Source: Methylobacterium sp. 17Sr1-1 (GTDB lineage: Bacteria; Pseudomonadota; Alphaproteobacteria; Rhizobiales; Beijerinckiaceae). From it: 64,000 nucleotides of DNA. Shown piece after piece: positions 52,701-61,663 of this stretch (positions are counted from its first letter, which is position 1; every line of letters begins with the position of its first letter). Under the pieces are notes generated by a model. That model saw nothing but the letters and a program-made list of their open reading frames with translations, was not told the DNA's origin and did not search any database. The DNA lies in the NCBI RefSeq assembly GCF_003173775.1, contig NZ_CP029552.1, positions 3,768,001 to 3,832,000 on the forward strand. The letters are read 5' to 3'. The translations under genes and the position numbers were made by a program.

Positions 52701-53209
52701 GGCGGCGGGATCCCGAGATCCTCCTGATCGATCGACGGGACTCGCTCCGGACCGGAGCGGGTCCCGTTCGCGTTCGGAGGATGTCGAGCACTCCGCTGCC
52801 GCGCCAGAACGTCATCCCGGGGCGAGCCTCGGCGAGAACCTGGGATCCCTGACCGCTGACGGTGCAGGCTTCAGCCGAATGCCCTCCGCCCTGTCCTCAA
52901 GCGTCAGCGGTTAGGGATCCCGGGTTCCACTTCGCGGCCCCGGGATGACGAGGAGGGTGGTAGACCTCCAGGGTAGGCTGTCCACGTGGCGGGGAGGTGG
53001 ATTAGATCTATTCCAGTTTGCAGAATGCAGACCGAGTTATCCACCGGCCTGACGCAGCTTCCATCCCCATGATTGATGCGCTGACGCAACACCAGGACCG
53101 ATAGCGACCGGGCCTGGAATGGTTCAAATGCTTGCGCGGACGAAGCGATTGATTGCCGGGGCTCACGCGATTACCCGCGGGTGAGACGCTTCTTCCGCCC
53201 GAGGTTCCC
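52701..53209. other. gap between gltD and the siderophore receptor
   Basis: A 509-bp gap with no gene. It holds a 139-bp palindromic element (52811-52949). To its right lies an AT-richer stretch (about 53000-53050) that probably contains the receptor promoter; no clear Fur, Irr or RirA box could be read. Confidence 0.5.
52811..52949. repeat. 139-bp nested palindromic repeat
   Basis: Outer arms GTCATCCCGGGG (52811-52822) and its exact complement (52938-52949). Middle arms GGGATCCCTGACCGCTGAC (52842-52860) and GTCAGCGGTTAGGGATCCC (52903-52921) pair with one mismatch in 19. A local ATCCCGGG/CCCGGGAT stem also exists (52917-52946). Its local stem resembles the hairpin at 21081-21109, so this looks like a dispersed family. 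Confidence 0.88.
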
Positions 53210-55384
53210 GTGCGCTCTCCCCATCGCCCCGCGAAACGGCGCCGCTCGCCGCTGCTCCTCGCGCTGCTCGCGGGCGCGGCGCCGGGCCTCGCGGCGGGCG
53301 GGGCATGGGCCCAGGAGTCCGGCGAGATCGCCCTCGACACCATCACGGTCGCCGGCCCGTCGCAGGCTGCGGGGATCCCGGTCTCCACCGAGACCGCTTA
53401 CGGCCCGGTCCAGGGCTACCGCGCGACCCGCAGCGCCACCGCGACCAAGACCGACACGCCGCTGCGCGACATTCCTCAGACCGTCAACGTCGTGCCGCGC
53501 GAGGTCCTGGTCGACCGCGCGGAGACGCGGCTCACCGACGCCCTGTTCAACGTCAGCAACGTGCAGCCGGGCGGCACCATCCAGGGCCGCAGCGACACCT
53601 TCATCATCCGCGGTTTCCGGACCCAGACCTACGCCATCGACGGCGTGTTCATGAACCAGGCCAGCAACTTCTATCCCGTCCAGCGCGACCTCGCCGATGT
53701 CGAGCGGATCGAGGTGCTCAAGGGGCCGGCCTCGGTGCTCTACGGACGGGGCGATCCCGGCGGCGTCATCAACATCGTCACGCGCCAGCCGAGCCTGGTG
53801 CCCACCGCCGATGCCAGCATCCAGGGCGGCAGCTTCGGTTTCCGGCGCGTCCAGGGTTCGGCCTCAGGCCCGGTGCCCGGTGCCGACGGGGTGGCGGCCC
53901 GCCTGAGCTTCGGAACGCAGGTCGACCCGACCTTCCGCGACCTCGCCGGTCGCGACAATTCCCGCTTCTTCATCGCCCCGTCGCTGACCTGGAACCCGAG
54001 TCCGGACACACGGGTCTCGTTCATCGGCGAGTTCACCCGCCAGGACACGGTCTACGACGAGGGCTTGATCGCCCGGAACGGCCGTGTGCCGCTCGACAAC
54101 ATCTCGCGCTACTACGGCGAGCCGTTCTCGCGCTACAATGCCAATGCGAATTTCGGTACGCTAAAAGTCGAGCATGACTTCAACGAGCACCTGATGCTGC
54201 GCCAGGTGCTCAACGCCCAGAGCGGCAGCTTCGACGCCATCGCCTCCCGTGCCACCGGCGTCTCGGCCAACGGGCTGACTGTCCAGCGCCGCACCACCGC
54301 CGCCACCTCGACCTACGCCGCCGTCGACAGCCAGACCGAACTTGTGGCGAAGTTCGACTTCCTCGGCCTGCGCCACACCGCGCTCCTCGGCGTCGAGTAT
54401 TTCAACGGCTACCGGCGCGCGGTCACCACGCAGGGGGCGCTCGCCTCGGTGAGCTTCCTCAATCCCGTCGCCGGCCTCGCGCTGCCGGGTGCGCTCTCGC
54501 TCCAGAGCGACCTGAAGCAGAAGAACGAGCTGACCGGGCTCTACGCCCAAGACCAGATCGACCTCGGCTATGGCCTGCAGCTCCTGCTCGGCGTGCGCTA
54601 CGACACCGGCACGCAGTTCTACTTCAGCCGCACGCCGACCTCGCGCACGATCCCGCCGGACCAGGAACTGTCGGGCGTGTCGCCGCGGATCGGCCTGATC
54701 TACCGGGTCGCCGAGCCGCTGGCCCTCTACGCGAGCTACACGACCTCGTTCAAGCCGCAGACGGCGAACGTCTTCAACGCCGTCAATCCGGCGCCCGAGA
54801 CCGGCGAGCAGATCGAGGTCGGCACCCGCTTCGACTTCACGCCCGACCTCAGCCTGACCGCCTCGGTGTTCGACATCACCCGCAACAACGTCGCGGCCAA
54901 CGATCCGGTCAATACCGGCTTCTCGATCATCACCGGGCAGCAGCGCTCGAAGGGCGTCGAGGCCGACCTCGCCGGCACGATCCTGCCGGGTTGGAAGATC
55001 ATCGGCGGCGTCGGCTACACCGATGCCCGGGTGACGCGCGACAGCACCATCCCGGTCGGCAACCGGCTGGAGGCGGCGCCTTTGTTCAGCGGCAGCTTCT
55101 GGACCACCTATCAGGTCCAGGAGGGCGCCTGGCGCGGTCTCGGGCTCGGCGTCGGGGTGACCTATGTCGGCTCGCGCTTCGGCGACGTCAGCAACACCTA
55201 CAAGGTCGGCGCCTATACCCGCGTCGACGCGGCCGTGTTCTACGACCTCAACGAGCATGCCCGGTTCTCGCTGAACCTGAAGAACCTGACCGACGCGCGC
55301 TACATCGAGCAGCCGTTCAATCAGTTCAACAACCTGCCGGGAGCGCCGTTCTCGGTGCTGGCGACGCTGACGGCCCGGATGTAA
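53210..55384 (+). CDS. TonB-dependent siderophore receptor
   Basis: A 724-aa outer-membrane receptor. A signal peptide (LLLALLAGAAPGLAAGGAWA) is followed by a TonB-box-like stretch (IALDTITVAGPS), a plug (PLRDIPQTVNVVPREVLVD, then FIIRGFRTQTYAIDGVFMN and RIEVLKGPASVLYGRGDPGG) and a barrel ending LTARM. The plug pattern is that of ferric-siderophore receptors. The start is uncertain: GTG at 53210 has GAGG five bases upstream; a TTG at 53153 would add 19 residues. It stands alone, with no synthesis or ABC genes nearby, so it may take up foreign siderophores. Confidence 0.9.
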   Translation: MRSPHRPAKRRRSPLLLALLAGAAPGLAAGGAWAQESGEIALDTITVAGPSQAAGIPVSTETAYGPVQGYRATRSATATKTDTPLRDIPQTVNVVPREVLVDRAETRLTDALFNVSNVQPGGTIQGRSDTFIIRGFRTQTYAIDGVFMNQASNFYPVQRDLADVERIEVLKGPASVLYGRGDPGGVINIVTRQPSLVPTADASIQGGSFGFRRVQGSASGPVPGADGVAARLSFGTQVDPTFRDLAGRDNSRFFIAPSLTWNPSPDTRVSFIGEFTRQDTVYDEGLIARNGRVPLDNISRYYGEPFSRYNANANFGTLKVEHDFNEHLMLRQVLNAQSGSFDAIASRATGVSANGLTVQRRTTAATSTYAAVDSQTELVAKFDFLGLRHTALLGVEYFNGYRRAVTTQGALASVSFLNPVAGLALPGALSLQSDLKQKNELTGLYAQDQIDLGYGLQLLLGVRYDTGTQFYFSRTPTSRTIPPDQELSGVSPRIGLIYRVAEPLALYASYTTSFKPQTANVFNAVNPAPETGEQIEVGTRFDFTPDLSLTASVFDITRNNVAANDPVNTGFSIITGQQRSKGVEADLAGTILPGWKIIGGVGYTDARVTRDSTIPVGNRLEAAPLFSGSFWTTYQVQEGAWRGLGLGVGVTYVGSRFGDVSNTYKVGAYTRVDAAVFYDLNEHARFSLNLKNLTDARYIEQPFNQFNNLPGAPFSVLATLTARM

Positions 55385-55420
55385 CCGGAGCGTCCACCGC
55401 CCGACCCCTCATGCGCGGGT

Positions 55421-56806
55421 TCACCCCCGCGGCCAGCGGAAGTCGTCCGCCCGCCCCGGCTGGGGCGGGGGGGCCGCACCGCGGGTCAGGCTGCGCTCCA
55501 GGGTGTAGCCGGTGTCGCGGTCGATCCGCGGGCGGCCGGTGACGAGCTGGCCGCCCGGCGCGACCTCGTTGCGGGTCAGCGGCAGGACCGGGCCGGCGGC
55601 GGGCTTGACCGGCAGGGCCGGAATGCCCGGCGGTTCGGGCAGGCTCGGCAGCATCGCGGTGATGAGCCGGTCGATCGCCGCGTCGTCGTCGAGCTTCGCT
55701 TCACCCGCGGCAGCCGGCGCTGGCACCGGCGCCGGCGCTTCCGGGGCGAGCGGCGAGACGGCGTCGGGGAGGGAGGGCGCGCCGGTCGTCGCCTCGAGGA
55801 GCCGCTTGATCTCGACATCGGCGAAGTGGGCCGCCTTGCGGGCGCCGGCCTGGGTGAAGTGCACGCCGTCGGAGGTGCGCAGCTTGGCCTGCTGCCCCTC
55901 GAGGTCCGGCCCGGTCGCGGCGTAGCGGTTGTTCTCGTCGACGAAGGCCGGCCAGATGTCGACGTAGACGCCGCCCGTCCGCTGCACCCGATCGCGAAAG
56001 ATCTCGTTGAGCGAGGTGATGTCGGCCGAGAGGGTCTCGCTCTTCATCGGCGGCTCGCCGACCCAGACCACCGGCACCTTGCGGTCGGTGAAGACCTTCA
56101 GGAGCGCGTCGACCCGGTCGCGGTAGAGCGCGCGCCAGCGCTCGCTCAGGGGCTCGATCGTCTGGTCGCCGTCGCGCAGGGGCTGACGGTCGTTGGCGCC
56201 GACCATCACCACCGCGTAGGACACCTTCGGGTTGGACTTGAGGTAATCCTCCGCCGCCTTCGGCCAGTCGACCACGTCCTTGCGCACGAGGCCGCTGTCG
56301 CCCTTGGCGCGGCGGATCACCACCACGTCCGGATTCGCCTCGTAGACGGTGTCGAGGCCCTGACCCAGGAGCTCGGCGAGGGAATCGCCGAACACCGCGA
56401 TCTGGGTACGCGGATCGGTTTTGGGCTTCGGCGCGGCGGGCCGCGCCACGACGGGTGCCGGGCGGGGCTTGGGCCGCTGCACCGAGCGGCCCTCGCGGCT
56501 GTGCATCACCTCGCGCTCGCGCTCCCGTTCGCGCTCACGCCGCGGGCGGGGAGTGCGGTAGGCGCCGCGATAGGCCGGTCGGCCGGGATCCGGCTGCGCC
56601 TGGGGCTGCGCCGTGGGGCGATCCTCCCAGGGCCAGAAGAATTGCCGCTGCGGCTCGGGCGCGGGGGCTGGCCGGTAGGCGGGCGCGCGGCGATAGCCGT
56701 AGCCGTCGTCGGAGTATTGCGCCCGGGCCGCGTCCGGCGCGCTCAGGCCCGCGAGCAGGCTGCAGAGAACGAGGCGCGACAGTTCCCGTCCAGTCGGCCA
56801 CCTCAT
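55421..56806 (-). CDS. SGNH/GDSL-hydrolase-like periplasmic protein (DUF459)
   Basis: A 461-aa secreted protein. A signal peptide (ending APDAARAQ) and a disordered Pro/Arg-rich region with an RE repeat (about residues 88-105) precede the SGNH domain (about 135-330). Block I is IAVFGDSLAELLGQGLD, block III is MVGANDRQPLRDG, and block V is TSDGVHFTQAGARKAAHFAD. A long Pro/Ala-rich tail follows. Related DUF459 proteins may act on cell-envelope esters; the substrate is unknown. It converges with the receptor gene across 36 bp. Confidence 0.85.
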   Translation of the reverse strand: MRWPTGRELSRLVLCSLLAGLSAPDAARAQYSDDGYGYRRAPAYRPAPAPEPQRQFFWPWEDRPTAQPQAQPDPGRPAYRGAYRTPRPRREREREREREVMHSREGRSVQRPKPRPAPVVARPAAPKPKTDPRTQIAVFGDSLAELLGQGLDTVYEANPDVVVIRRAKGDSGLVRKDVVDWPKAAEDYLKSNPKVSYAVVMVGANDRQPLRDGDQTIEPLSERWRALYRDRVDALLKVFTDRKVPVVWVGEPPMKSETLSADITSLNEIFRDRVQRTGGVYVDIWPAFVDENNRYAATGPDLEGQQAKLRTSDGVHFTQAGARKAAHFADVEIKRLLEATTGAPSLPDAVSPLAPEAPAPVPAPAAAGEAKLDDDAAIDRLITAMLPSLPEPPGIPALPVKPAAGPVLPLTRNEVAPGGQLVTGRPRIDRDTGYTLERSLTRGAAPPPQPGRADDFRWPRG

Positions 56807-57095
56807 CCGGGCCACCCCATCCGCATCGTTCCCGGCTCCGCCCGCTTCGTCATGACGACGAGTATAGCGCGGCAACCGGCTCCGGCCCACCCACGCCGCC
56901 GCGCCGCCGCGTTCGCGGCCTGTCAAGGTTAGGGGATGATGAAGGGCAGTGTAAAACCTCCGTTCAGCATCCCGGAAGCCGGAAGAACCGGCCATGCCCG
57001 ATGAAGACCGGCCGTTAAGCGACGCGGGCCGAGGGTGTGTCCCGGGCGAGCGACGGACGACAACACGTCGCCGCACGACAGGCGGGTGTTCTCAC

Positions 57096-57377
57096 ATGTT
57101 TCGGACTGTACGGCGGTTGGGTCTCCAGGCCGCGCTCATCCTGGCGATCGGGTCCGGTGTGCTGTTGAGCCGGGGCGGACGGGAGGCCGTCGCCCTGACC
57201 TTGCGCCCGGCGCTCGACCCGGCGCCGATCACCGTGCCGATGGCGCGGCCGCACGCCCCGGCCCCGGCGCCCGGCGTGCGGGTGGTGCTGGCCCTGCCCT
57301 GGACCAACGGCAGCGCCGAACTCGCCAGCGAGGTTCTGGCCGCCCGGTACGGGACCGGCCTCAGCGATTCGCGGTAA
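57096..57377 (+). CDS. small membrane-anchored or secreted unknown protein
   Basis: A 93-aa product with an N-terminal hydrophobic segment (LQAALILAIGSGVLLSRGG) and a Pro/Ala-rich linker (VPMARPHAPAPAPGVRVV). No motif is recognised. Its last 17 bp overlap the 3' end of the convergent BTLCP copy 3. The ribosome site is weak, so reality is uncertain; codon use and the signal-like N-terminus favour it. Confidence 0.5.
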   Translation: MFRTVRRLGLQAALILAIGSGVLLSRGGREAVALTLRPALDPAPITVPMARPHAPAPAPGVRVVLALPWTNGSAELASEVLAARYGTGLSDSR

Positions 57378-58005
57378 CAACCGGCGACACCGCCCGGCCG
57401 AGGGAGACCCACCGGGTGTTCTCGTCGCCCTCGCGCTTGATGAAGGTGTATCCGGTCTTGTGCCAGGGCAGCACGGCGCTGGTCTTGTTGTCGAGGACCA
57501 GATCGCCGCGGTCGGTGCGCAGCATCAGCACGGCGTGGCCCTCGCCCTTCTCGTCGATCACCACCGTCATCCGCATCGCGCGGCGCGGCAGCCCGGCCTG
57601 GGCGAGCAGCTTGCGCTTGAGGAGCTGGAAGTCCTCGCAATCGCCCGAGCCGTCCTCGGCGAGGTCCCAGCGGTCCGGCACGCCCCAATGCTCCTGGTCG
57701 GTGACGGCGCGAAGCGACGTGTTGACCTGGCGGTTGATGCCGGTGACCGTCTGCCACAGCCGCGGGGTCAGGGTCACCTGCGCCGGCTCGCTCGCATCCA
57801 CCGCGCATTCCGACGCGTAGCGGGCGCAGAACTCGACCCAGGCCGGAACCGGCCGGGCCTCGCCCACGGTGGCGGCCGGGATGGTGACCGCCGGGAGCGC
57901 CGCCAGGGTCTGGCTGCCCGCTCCGCTCGCCGAGGCCATGAGCCCGGCGGCCACGGCCAGGACCTGCGCGATTCCGATTCCGCCCGTGCGACCCGCGATA
58001 CGCAT
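57361..58005 (-). CDS. BTLCP proteinase, copy 3
   Basis: A 214-aa secreted cysteine proteinase-like protein. The N-terminus is a signal sequence (VLAVAAGLMASASGAGSQT); the triad is Cys123 (DGSGDCEDFQ), His157 and Asp172. Residues 55-191 are nearly identical to copy 2 at 22039 because of the shared block, but the signal peptide and the last 25 residues differ (REGDENTRWVSLGRAVSP here). Adjacent genes give no hint of a target adhesin. Confidence 0.88.
   Translation of the reverse strand: MRIAGRTGGIGIAQVLAVAAGLMASASGAGSQTLAALPAVTIPAATVGEARPVPAWVEFCARYASECAVDASEPAQVTLTPRLWQTVTGINRQVNTSLRAVTDQEHWGVPDRWDLAEDGSGDCEDFQLLKRKLLAQAGLPRRAMRMTVVIDEKGEGHAVLMLRTDRGDLVLDNKTSAVLPWHKTGYTFIKREGDENTRWVSLGRAVSPVVTANR
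57431..57841 (-). repeat. 411-bp block shared with 22109-22519
   Basis: The second copy of the near-identical block, offset 35322; the only difference is T at 57720 against C at 22398. Flanking sequence on both sides is unrelated at the nucleotide level beyond normal family similarity. Confidence 0.97.
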
Positions 58006-58112
58006 CTGGTACTCGCAACCGTTAAGCTCTCGTTAACGAGTTGGTCGCACGGCGGGTCCGCGAGGGCAATTGCCGAGTTAAGAAAAGGTTAACGCGTGTT
58101 CACAGGCCGGCG

Positions 58113-59375
58113 TCACGCCCGCCGCAGCGAGAGGGCGGCGATCACCGAGGCCCCGAGCAGGGTCGCCGCCACCGGGGTCGCCGAGCCGTCGTGCCAGGTG
58201 GCGACCACGAGGGTGAACAGGGCGCCGAGCGCCATCTGCATGAAGCCGTAGAGGCTCGAGGCCGAGCCGGCGGCGTGGGGATCGACGTTCATCAGCCCCG
58301 CCACCGCGTTCGGCCCGAGGAGCCCGATGCCGACCGCGTAGAGCACCAGCGGCGCCAGGAGCGTCGCCACCGTGAGATGCCCGCTGCGGTCGACCGCCAA
58401 CAGCGCCAGGGCGGCGAGAAGGCAGATGCCGTTGCCGATCCGGGCGGCGCGCTGGATCGGCATCCGGCCGGCGAGGCGCCCGGCGACCGCCGATCCGACC
58501 ACCATGCCGGCCGTCACGATCAGGCAATCGAGCCCCACCTCCTGCGACGAGCGCCCGAGCCGGTCGACGAGGAGGAACGGCGCCACCGCCAGGAAGGCGT
58601 AGAGGCTGGTGCCGGCGCAGGCCCCGGCGAGCAGGTAGGCCCGGTAGGCGGGGTTGCGCAGCAGGCGCAGATAGGCGCCCGCCACCGCGCCGATCCCCGG
58701 CAGCGCGACCGGCCGCCGGTTCGTCTCCGGCAGGGTCAGCACCACCAGCGCGCCGAGGAGCGCCACCACCGCGGCCAGCACCACGAACACCGCCCGCCAG
58801 CCGAAGGCGCCGGCGACGAGGCCGCCGATCGCGGGCGCCAGGGCCGGCGTCAGCGTCATCGCCATGGTGAGGATCGCGATCTTGCGGGCGGCGTCCGCGG
58901 CGGTCGAGACGTCGCGCACCATCGCCCGGCCGAGGACCAGCGAGCCGCAGGCGCCGAGCGATTGCAGCACCCGGGCGACGATCAGGACCTCGATCGAGGG
59001 TGCGGGGATCGCGAGCAGCAGCCCGGCGAGATAGAGCGAGAGGCCGGCGATCAGCACCGGGCGGCGGCCGAACCGGTCAGAGAGCGGCCCGTAGACCAAT
59101 TGCCCGCAGGCGAGGCCGACGAGGTAGAGGGTGATCGTCAGCTGCGCGGCGACCGGCGTCGTGCCGAGATCGGCCGCCGCCGCCGCGAGTGCCGGCACGA
59201 AGATGTGCAGGGCCACCGTCCCGGTCATGGTCACGGCGACGAGGAGCGCCAGCGACGCCTGCGCGCGGGGCGAGGCGGCCTCGCCGGTCGAAGAGGTTTC
59301 GCCCGACGAAGAGGCTTTGCTCGACGAAGAGGCTTGGTCCTGGTCTCGGCCGGCACGCCTCGGTGACATCTTCAT
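58113..59375 (-). CDS. Bcr/CflA-type MFS multidrug exporter
   Basis: A 420-aa 12-helix major facilitator. After a Ser/Thr-rich N-terminus comes helix 1 (LALLVAVTMTGTVALHIFVP). The loop 2-3 motif GPLSDRFGRRPVLIAGLSLY is present, then RVLQSLGACGSLVLGRAMVRD, which is the Bcr/CflA pattern. It probably exports toxic compounds with proton antiport; the substrate cannot be predicted. The coding DNA for residues about 12-32 holds three imperfect 18-bp tandem repeats (59287-59340). Confidence 0.92.
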   Translation of the reverse strand: MKMSPRRAGRDQDQASSSSKASSSGETSSTGEAASPRAQASLALLVAVTMTGTVALHIFVPALAAAAADLGTTPVAAQLTITLYLVGLACGQLVYGPLSDRFGRRPVLIAGLSLYLAGLLLAIPAPSIEVLIVARVLQSLGACGSLVLGRAMVRDVSTAADAARKIAILTMAMTLTPALAPAIGGLVAGAFGWRAVFVVLAAVVALLGALVVLTLPETNRRPVALPGIGAVAGAYLRLLRNPAYRAYLLAGACAGTSLYAFLAVAPFLLVDRLGRSSQEVGLDCLIVTAGMVVGSAVAGRLAGRMPIQRAARIGNGICLLAALALLAVDRSGHLTVATLLAPLVLYAVGIGLLGPNAVAGLMNVDPHAAGSASSLYGFMQMALGALFTLVVATWHDGSATPVAATLLGASVIAALSLRRA

Positions 59376-59660
59376 CGTTCGCTCAGCTCATGGTCCTTCG
59401 GGGGCTGATCCTCTGTAAGGCGATGCCGGCCGTGCGAGGCATGCCGGTCGGGAATGGCTGGACCCGGCCGGCGGCGCCGGGTGTCGGAGCGATCCCCCTT
59501 TGGGGTCAGGTCGTTCATCACATCTCGGTGAACTCAATCGATTTGTTTGTCTGCGAACGATCACGACAATAATCAGACTTTCACGGTGCGGCGGCCGAGG
59601 ACGCGGCTGCCCGCAGCACGAATCGTGGGTACGACGGCCCATGGAGGGCAGGAGATGCCG

Positions 59661-59960
59661 ATGTCCGATGGGGTGATCGATTCCGGCCGCCGGCCGAGCT
59701 TCTCCCGCGACGACGACGCGGTCCGGGCCGGCGGCGTGTCGATCCGGCGCCTGCGCGAGATCGAGTCCCTGCTCGGGGTCTCGATCGACCCGGCCGCCGG
59801 CGCCGGGCCGGCTGACGGCGGCGTGACCGACGGCCGCATGACCTTCGAGCGCCAGGCGATCGATCTCCTGCGCGCCTTCAGCCGTATCACCGACCCCGCG
59901 ACCCGCGGCGAGGTGCTGCGCCTCGTCACCGCCATGGCGCCGCGCGACGGTCGGAACTGA
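59661..59960 (+). CDS. 99-aa cytoplasmic unknown protein
   Basis: The product is MSDGVIDSGRRPSFSRDDD at the start, with two helical segments (VSIRRLREIESLLGVSID, and ERQAIDLLRAFSRITD to the end). GGCAGGAG six bases before the ATG at 59661 favours this start over an ATG at 59655. No membrane segment or known motif. It is divergent from the MFS gene across 285 bp that otherwise shows nothing. Confidence 0.6.
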   Translation: MSDGVIDSGRRPSFSRDDDAVRAGGVSIRRLREIESLLGVSIDPAAGAGPADGGVTDGRMTFERQAIDLLRAFSRITDPATRGEVLRLVTAMAPRDGRN

Positions 59961-60099
59961 CGGCGGAAGCGCCGGAGGGGCGGGGGTCGGACGCCGTGCG
60001 ACACCGGCGCCGGCCCCGGCCGCACGAACCGGACGTCGGGTCATCCGTTGCCCGGGGCTGCCGCCCCGGAGAGGCGGCCTCAGGCAGGAGGACGCCCCC

Positions 60100-60444
60100 A
60101 TGCGCGGGACAATCATCGCCGCATCGATCCTGGTCCCGCTCGGTGCCGCCGCGGCCGCCGCGACGCCCTGCGCGGAGCAGATCGCCACGATCGAGCGCCG
60201 TCTCGAGAGCCCCGGCGCCGCGGCGGTGACCGGCGAGACACCGACGACGCAGGGATCGCCCAAGGCGCTCGCGGCCCCGCCGGCGGGACGGCCGAGCGAC
60301 CCCGCGACCGTGCCGCAGGCCGGCCGCATCGCCGACGCGCGCGGCCTGATCGCCGCGGCGCGGGATCAGGACCGTGCCGGCGACGCACAGGCCTGCAACG
60401 ACACCATGACCCGCGCCAAGGAGTTGATCGGCGCCCTGCCCTGA
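60100..60444 (+). CDS. small secreted unknown protein
   Basis: A 114-aa protein with a signal peptide (IIAASILVPLGAAAAAATP) and a mature helical part with two cysteines (TPCAEQIATIERRL and AQACNDTMTRAKELIG). AGGCAGGAGG about 9 bp upstream supports the ATG. The C-terminal ARGLIAAARDQDRAGDAQAC resembles small proteins seen next to many Methylobacterium genes, with no known role. Convergent with the AraC gene across 19 bp. Confidence 0.7.
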   Translation: MRGTIIAASILVPLGAAAAAATPCAEQIATIERRLESPGAAAVTGETPTTQGSPKALAAPPAGRPSDPATVPQAGRIADARGLIAAARDQDRAGDAQACNDTMTRAKELIGALP

Positions 60445-60463
60445 CGAGGGCTCGGTCCCTGAC

Positions 60464-61489
60464 TCAGATGGTCTCGCGCAGGCGCCGCATCGCCTGCACC
60501 CAGTCGCGCGGGCCGAGGCCGGGCGCCGCGCCGGCCGGGTGCAGACCCTCGTGGGCGCGGCGGCGGGCGTCCCGCGGGCTCATCGCGAACCGGCTCCGGA
60601 ACGAACGGCTGAAATGCGTTTCGCTGGTGAAGCCGCTGCGGAAGGCCACCTGCGCGATGCTGCTGCGCCCGTCATCGGGCCGGCTCAGGGCCATGAACGC
60701 CCGGTCGAGCCGGCGCCCGGCGATGTAGGCCATGACGCCGCCCTCGAAGCCGAACAGGCGGTACAGGGTCGCCCGCGAGACCCGGCAGGCCGCCGCGATG
60801 CCGGCGGGGCTCAGGCCCGGGTCGTCGAGGTGGCGGTCGATATAGGCGCAGACCCGGTCGTGGACGCTGGCGCCGGCCGCGGCGCGCACGAGCGGATCGG
60901 CCTGCTTGAGGTCGCTGCCCGACAGGAGCAGGCACAGCGCGTCGAGGGCGGCACCCGCCTCCCGGGGGGTGAGGGACCCGGCATGCTCGGCCAGGCTGCG
61001 CAGGTGGCTCCCGATCACCGCCGCCAGCCCGCTGCCCCGGTCGATCGCTCGCCCGTGCAGGTCGTTCGCGCCGGCGAGCGGCAGGCGGTCCCGCGGCAGG
61101 ATCAGCGTGAGGTTGGAGAAATCCGTCGCCCGCGTGTGCAGGGTGCGGTTGAGGTCGAGGACGTTGATGTCCCCCGCCACGACCGAGACGGCCCGGTCTC
61201 CGCACGACCCCGTGAAGCCGCCGGCGACGTAGTGCTGGATCACGACGTGGTCCCAGCCGGAGCTGCGGACGTCGCCCATGCCGCGCTCGAAGGTCTGCGC
61301 CCGCGAGGTGCAGGTCGTCAGCAGGGCGTCGGCCACCGGCATGGCCCGCATCTCGGCCCGGAACGCGGCTCTGGCGTCGTCCTCGATCCCGACCCGGAAA
61401 AGAGGTTGCACCAGGTCGTGCCAGAGGGCGAATTGCTGCTCGGCGGCGAGCCGCTCGAGCGTGAAGTCGATCGTCGCCGAGTGGGCCAT
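60464..61489 (-). CDS. AraC/XylS-family transcriptional regulator
   Basis: A 341-aa regulator. An N-terminal AraC-binding-domain-like region (about 10-200; DHVVIQHYVAGGFTG) is followed by the C-terminal double helix-turn-helix (about 225-325; SPAGIAAACRVSRATLYRLF, and SIAQVAFRSGFTSETHFSRS). The start MAHSATIDF at 61489 fits the family. Target genes are unknown; the neighbour upstream is a lipoprotein gene. Confidence 0.92.
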   Translation of the reverse strand: MAHSATIDFTLERLAAEQQFALWHDLVQPLFRVGIEDDARAAFRAEMRAMPVADALLTTCTSRAQTFERGMGDVRSSGWDHVVIQHYVAGGFTGSCGDRAVSVVAGDINVLDLNRTLHTRATDFSNLTLILPRDRLPLAGANDLHGRAIDRGSGLAAVIGSHLRSLAEHAGSLTPREAGAALDALCLLLSGSDLKQADPLVRAAAGASVHDRVCAYIDRHLDDPGLSPAGIAAACRVSRATLYRLFGFEGGVMAYIAGRRLDRAFMALSRPDDGRSSIAQVAFRSGFTSETHFSRSFRSRFAMSPRDARRRAHEGLHPAGAAPGLGPRDWVQAMRRLRETI

Positions 61490-61663
61490 CGCGTGGCGTT
61501 CGCCTGCCTCCCGCCCGAAGGCCGTCCTGTTGACGCTTGGATGCGGGAACGGGAACGCTGCGTCAATCCGCCGACGACGGAGCGGGCGTCGCAGACGGCA
61601 CTTGTCCCGTGCATTGCCCCGGGATCGCAACTATTGCGCGCAATCGTCCGGAGGCGGCCTCCG

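Noticed and set aside
59287-59340. Possible CRISPR-like tandem repeat
   Set aside because: Units are contiguous, only three, and in frame within an MFS gene.
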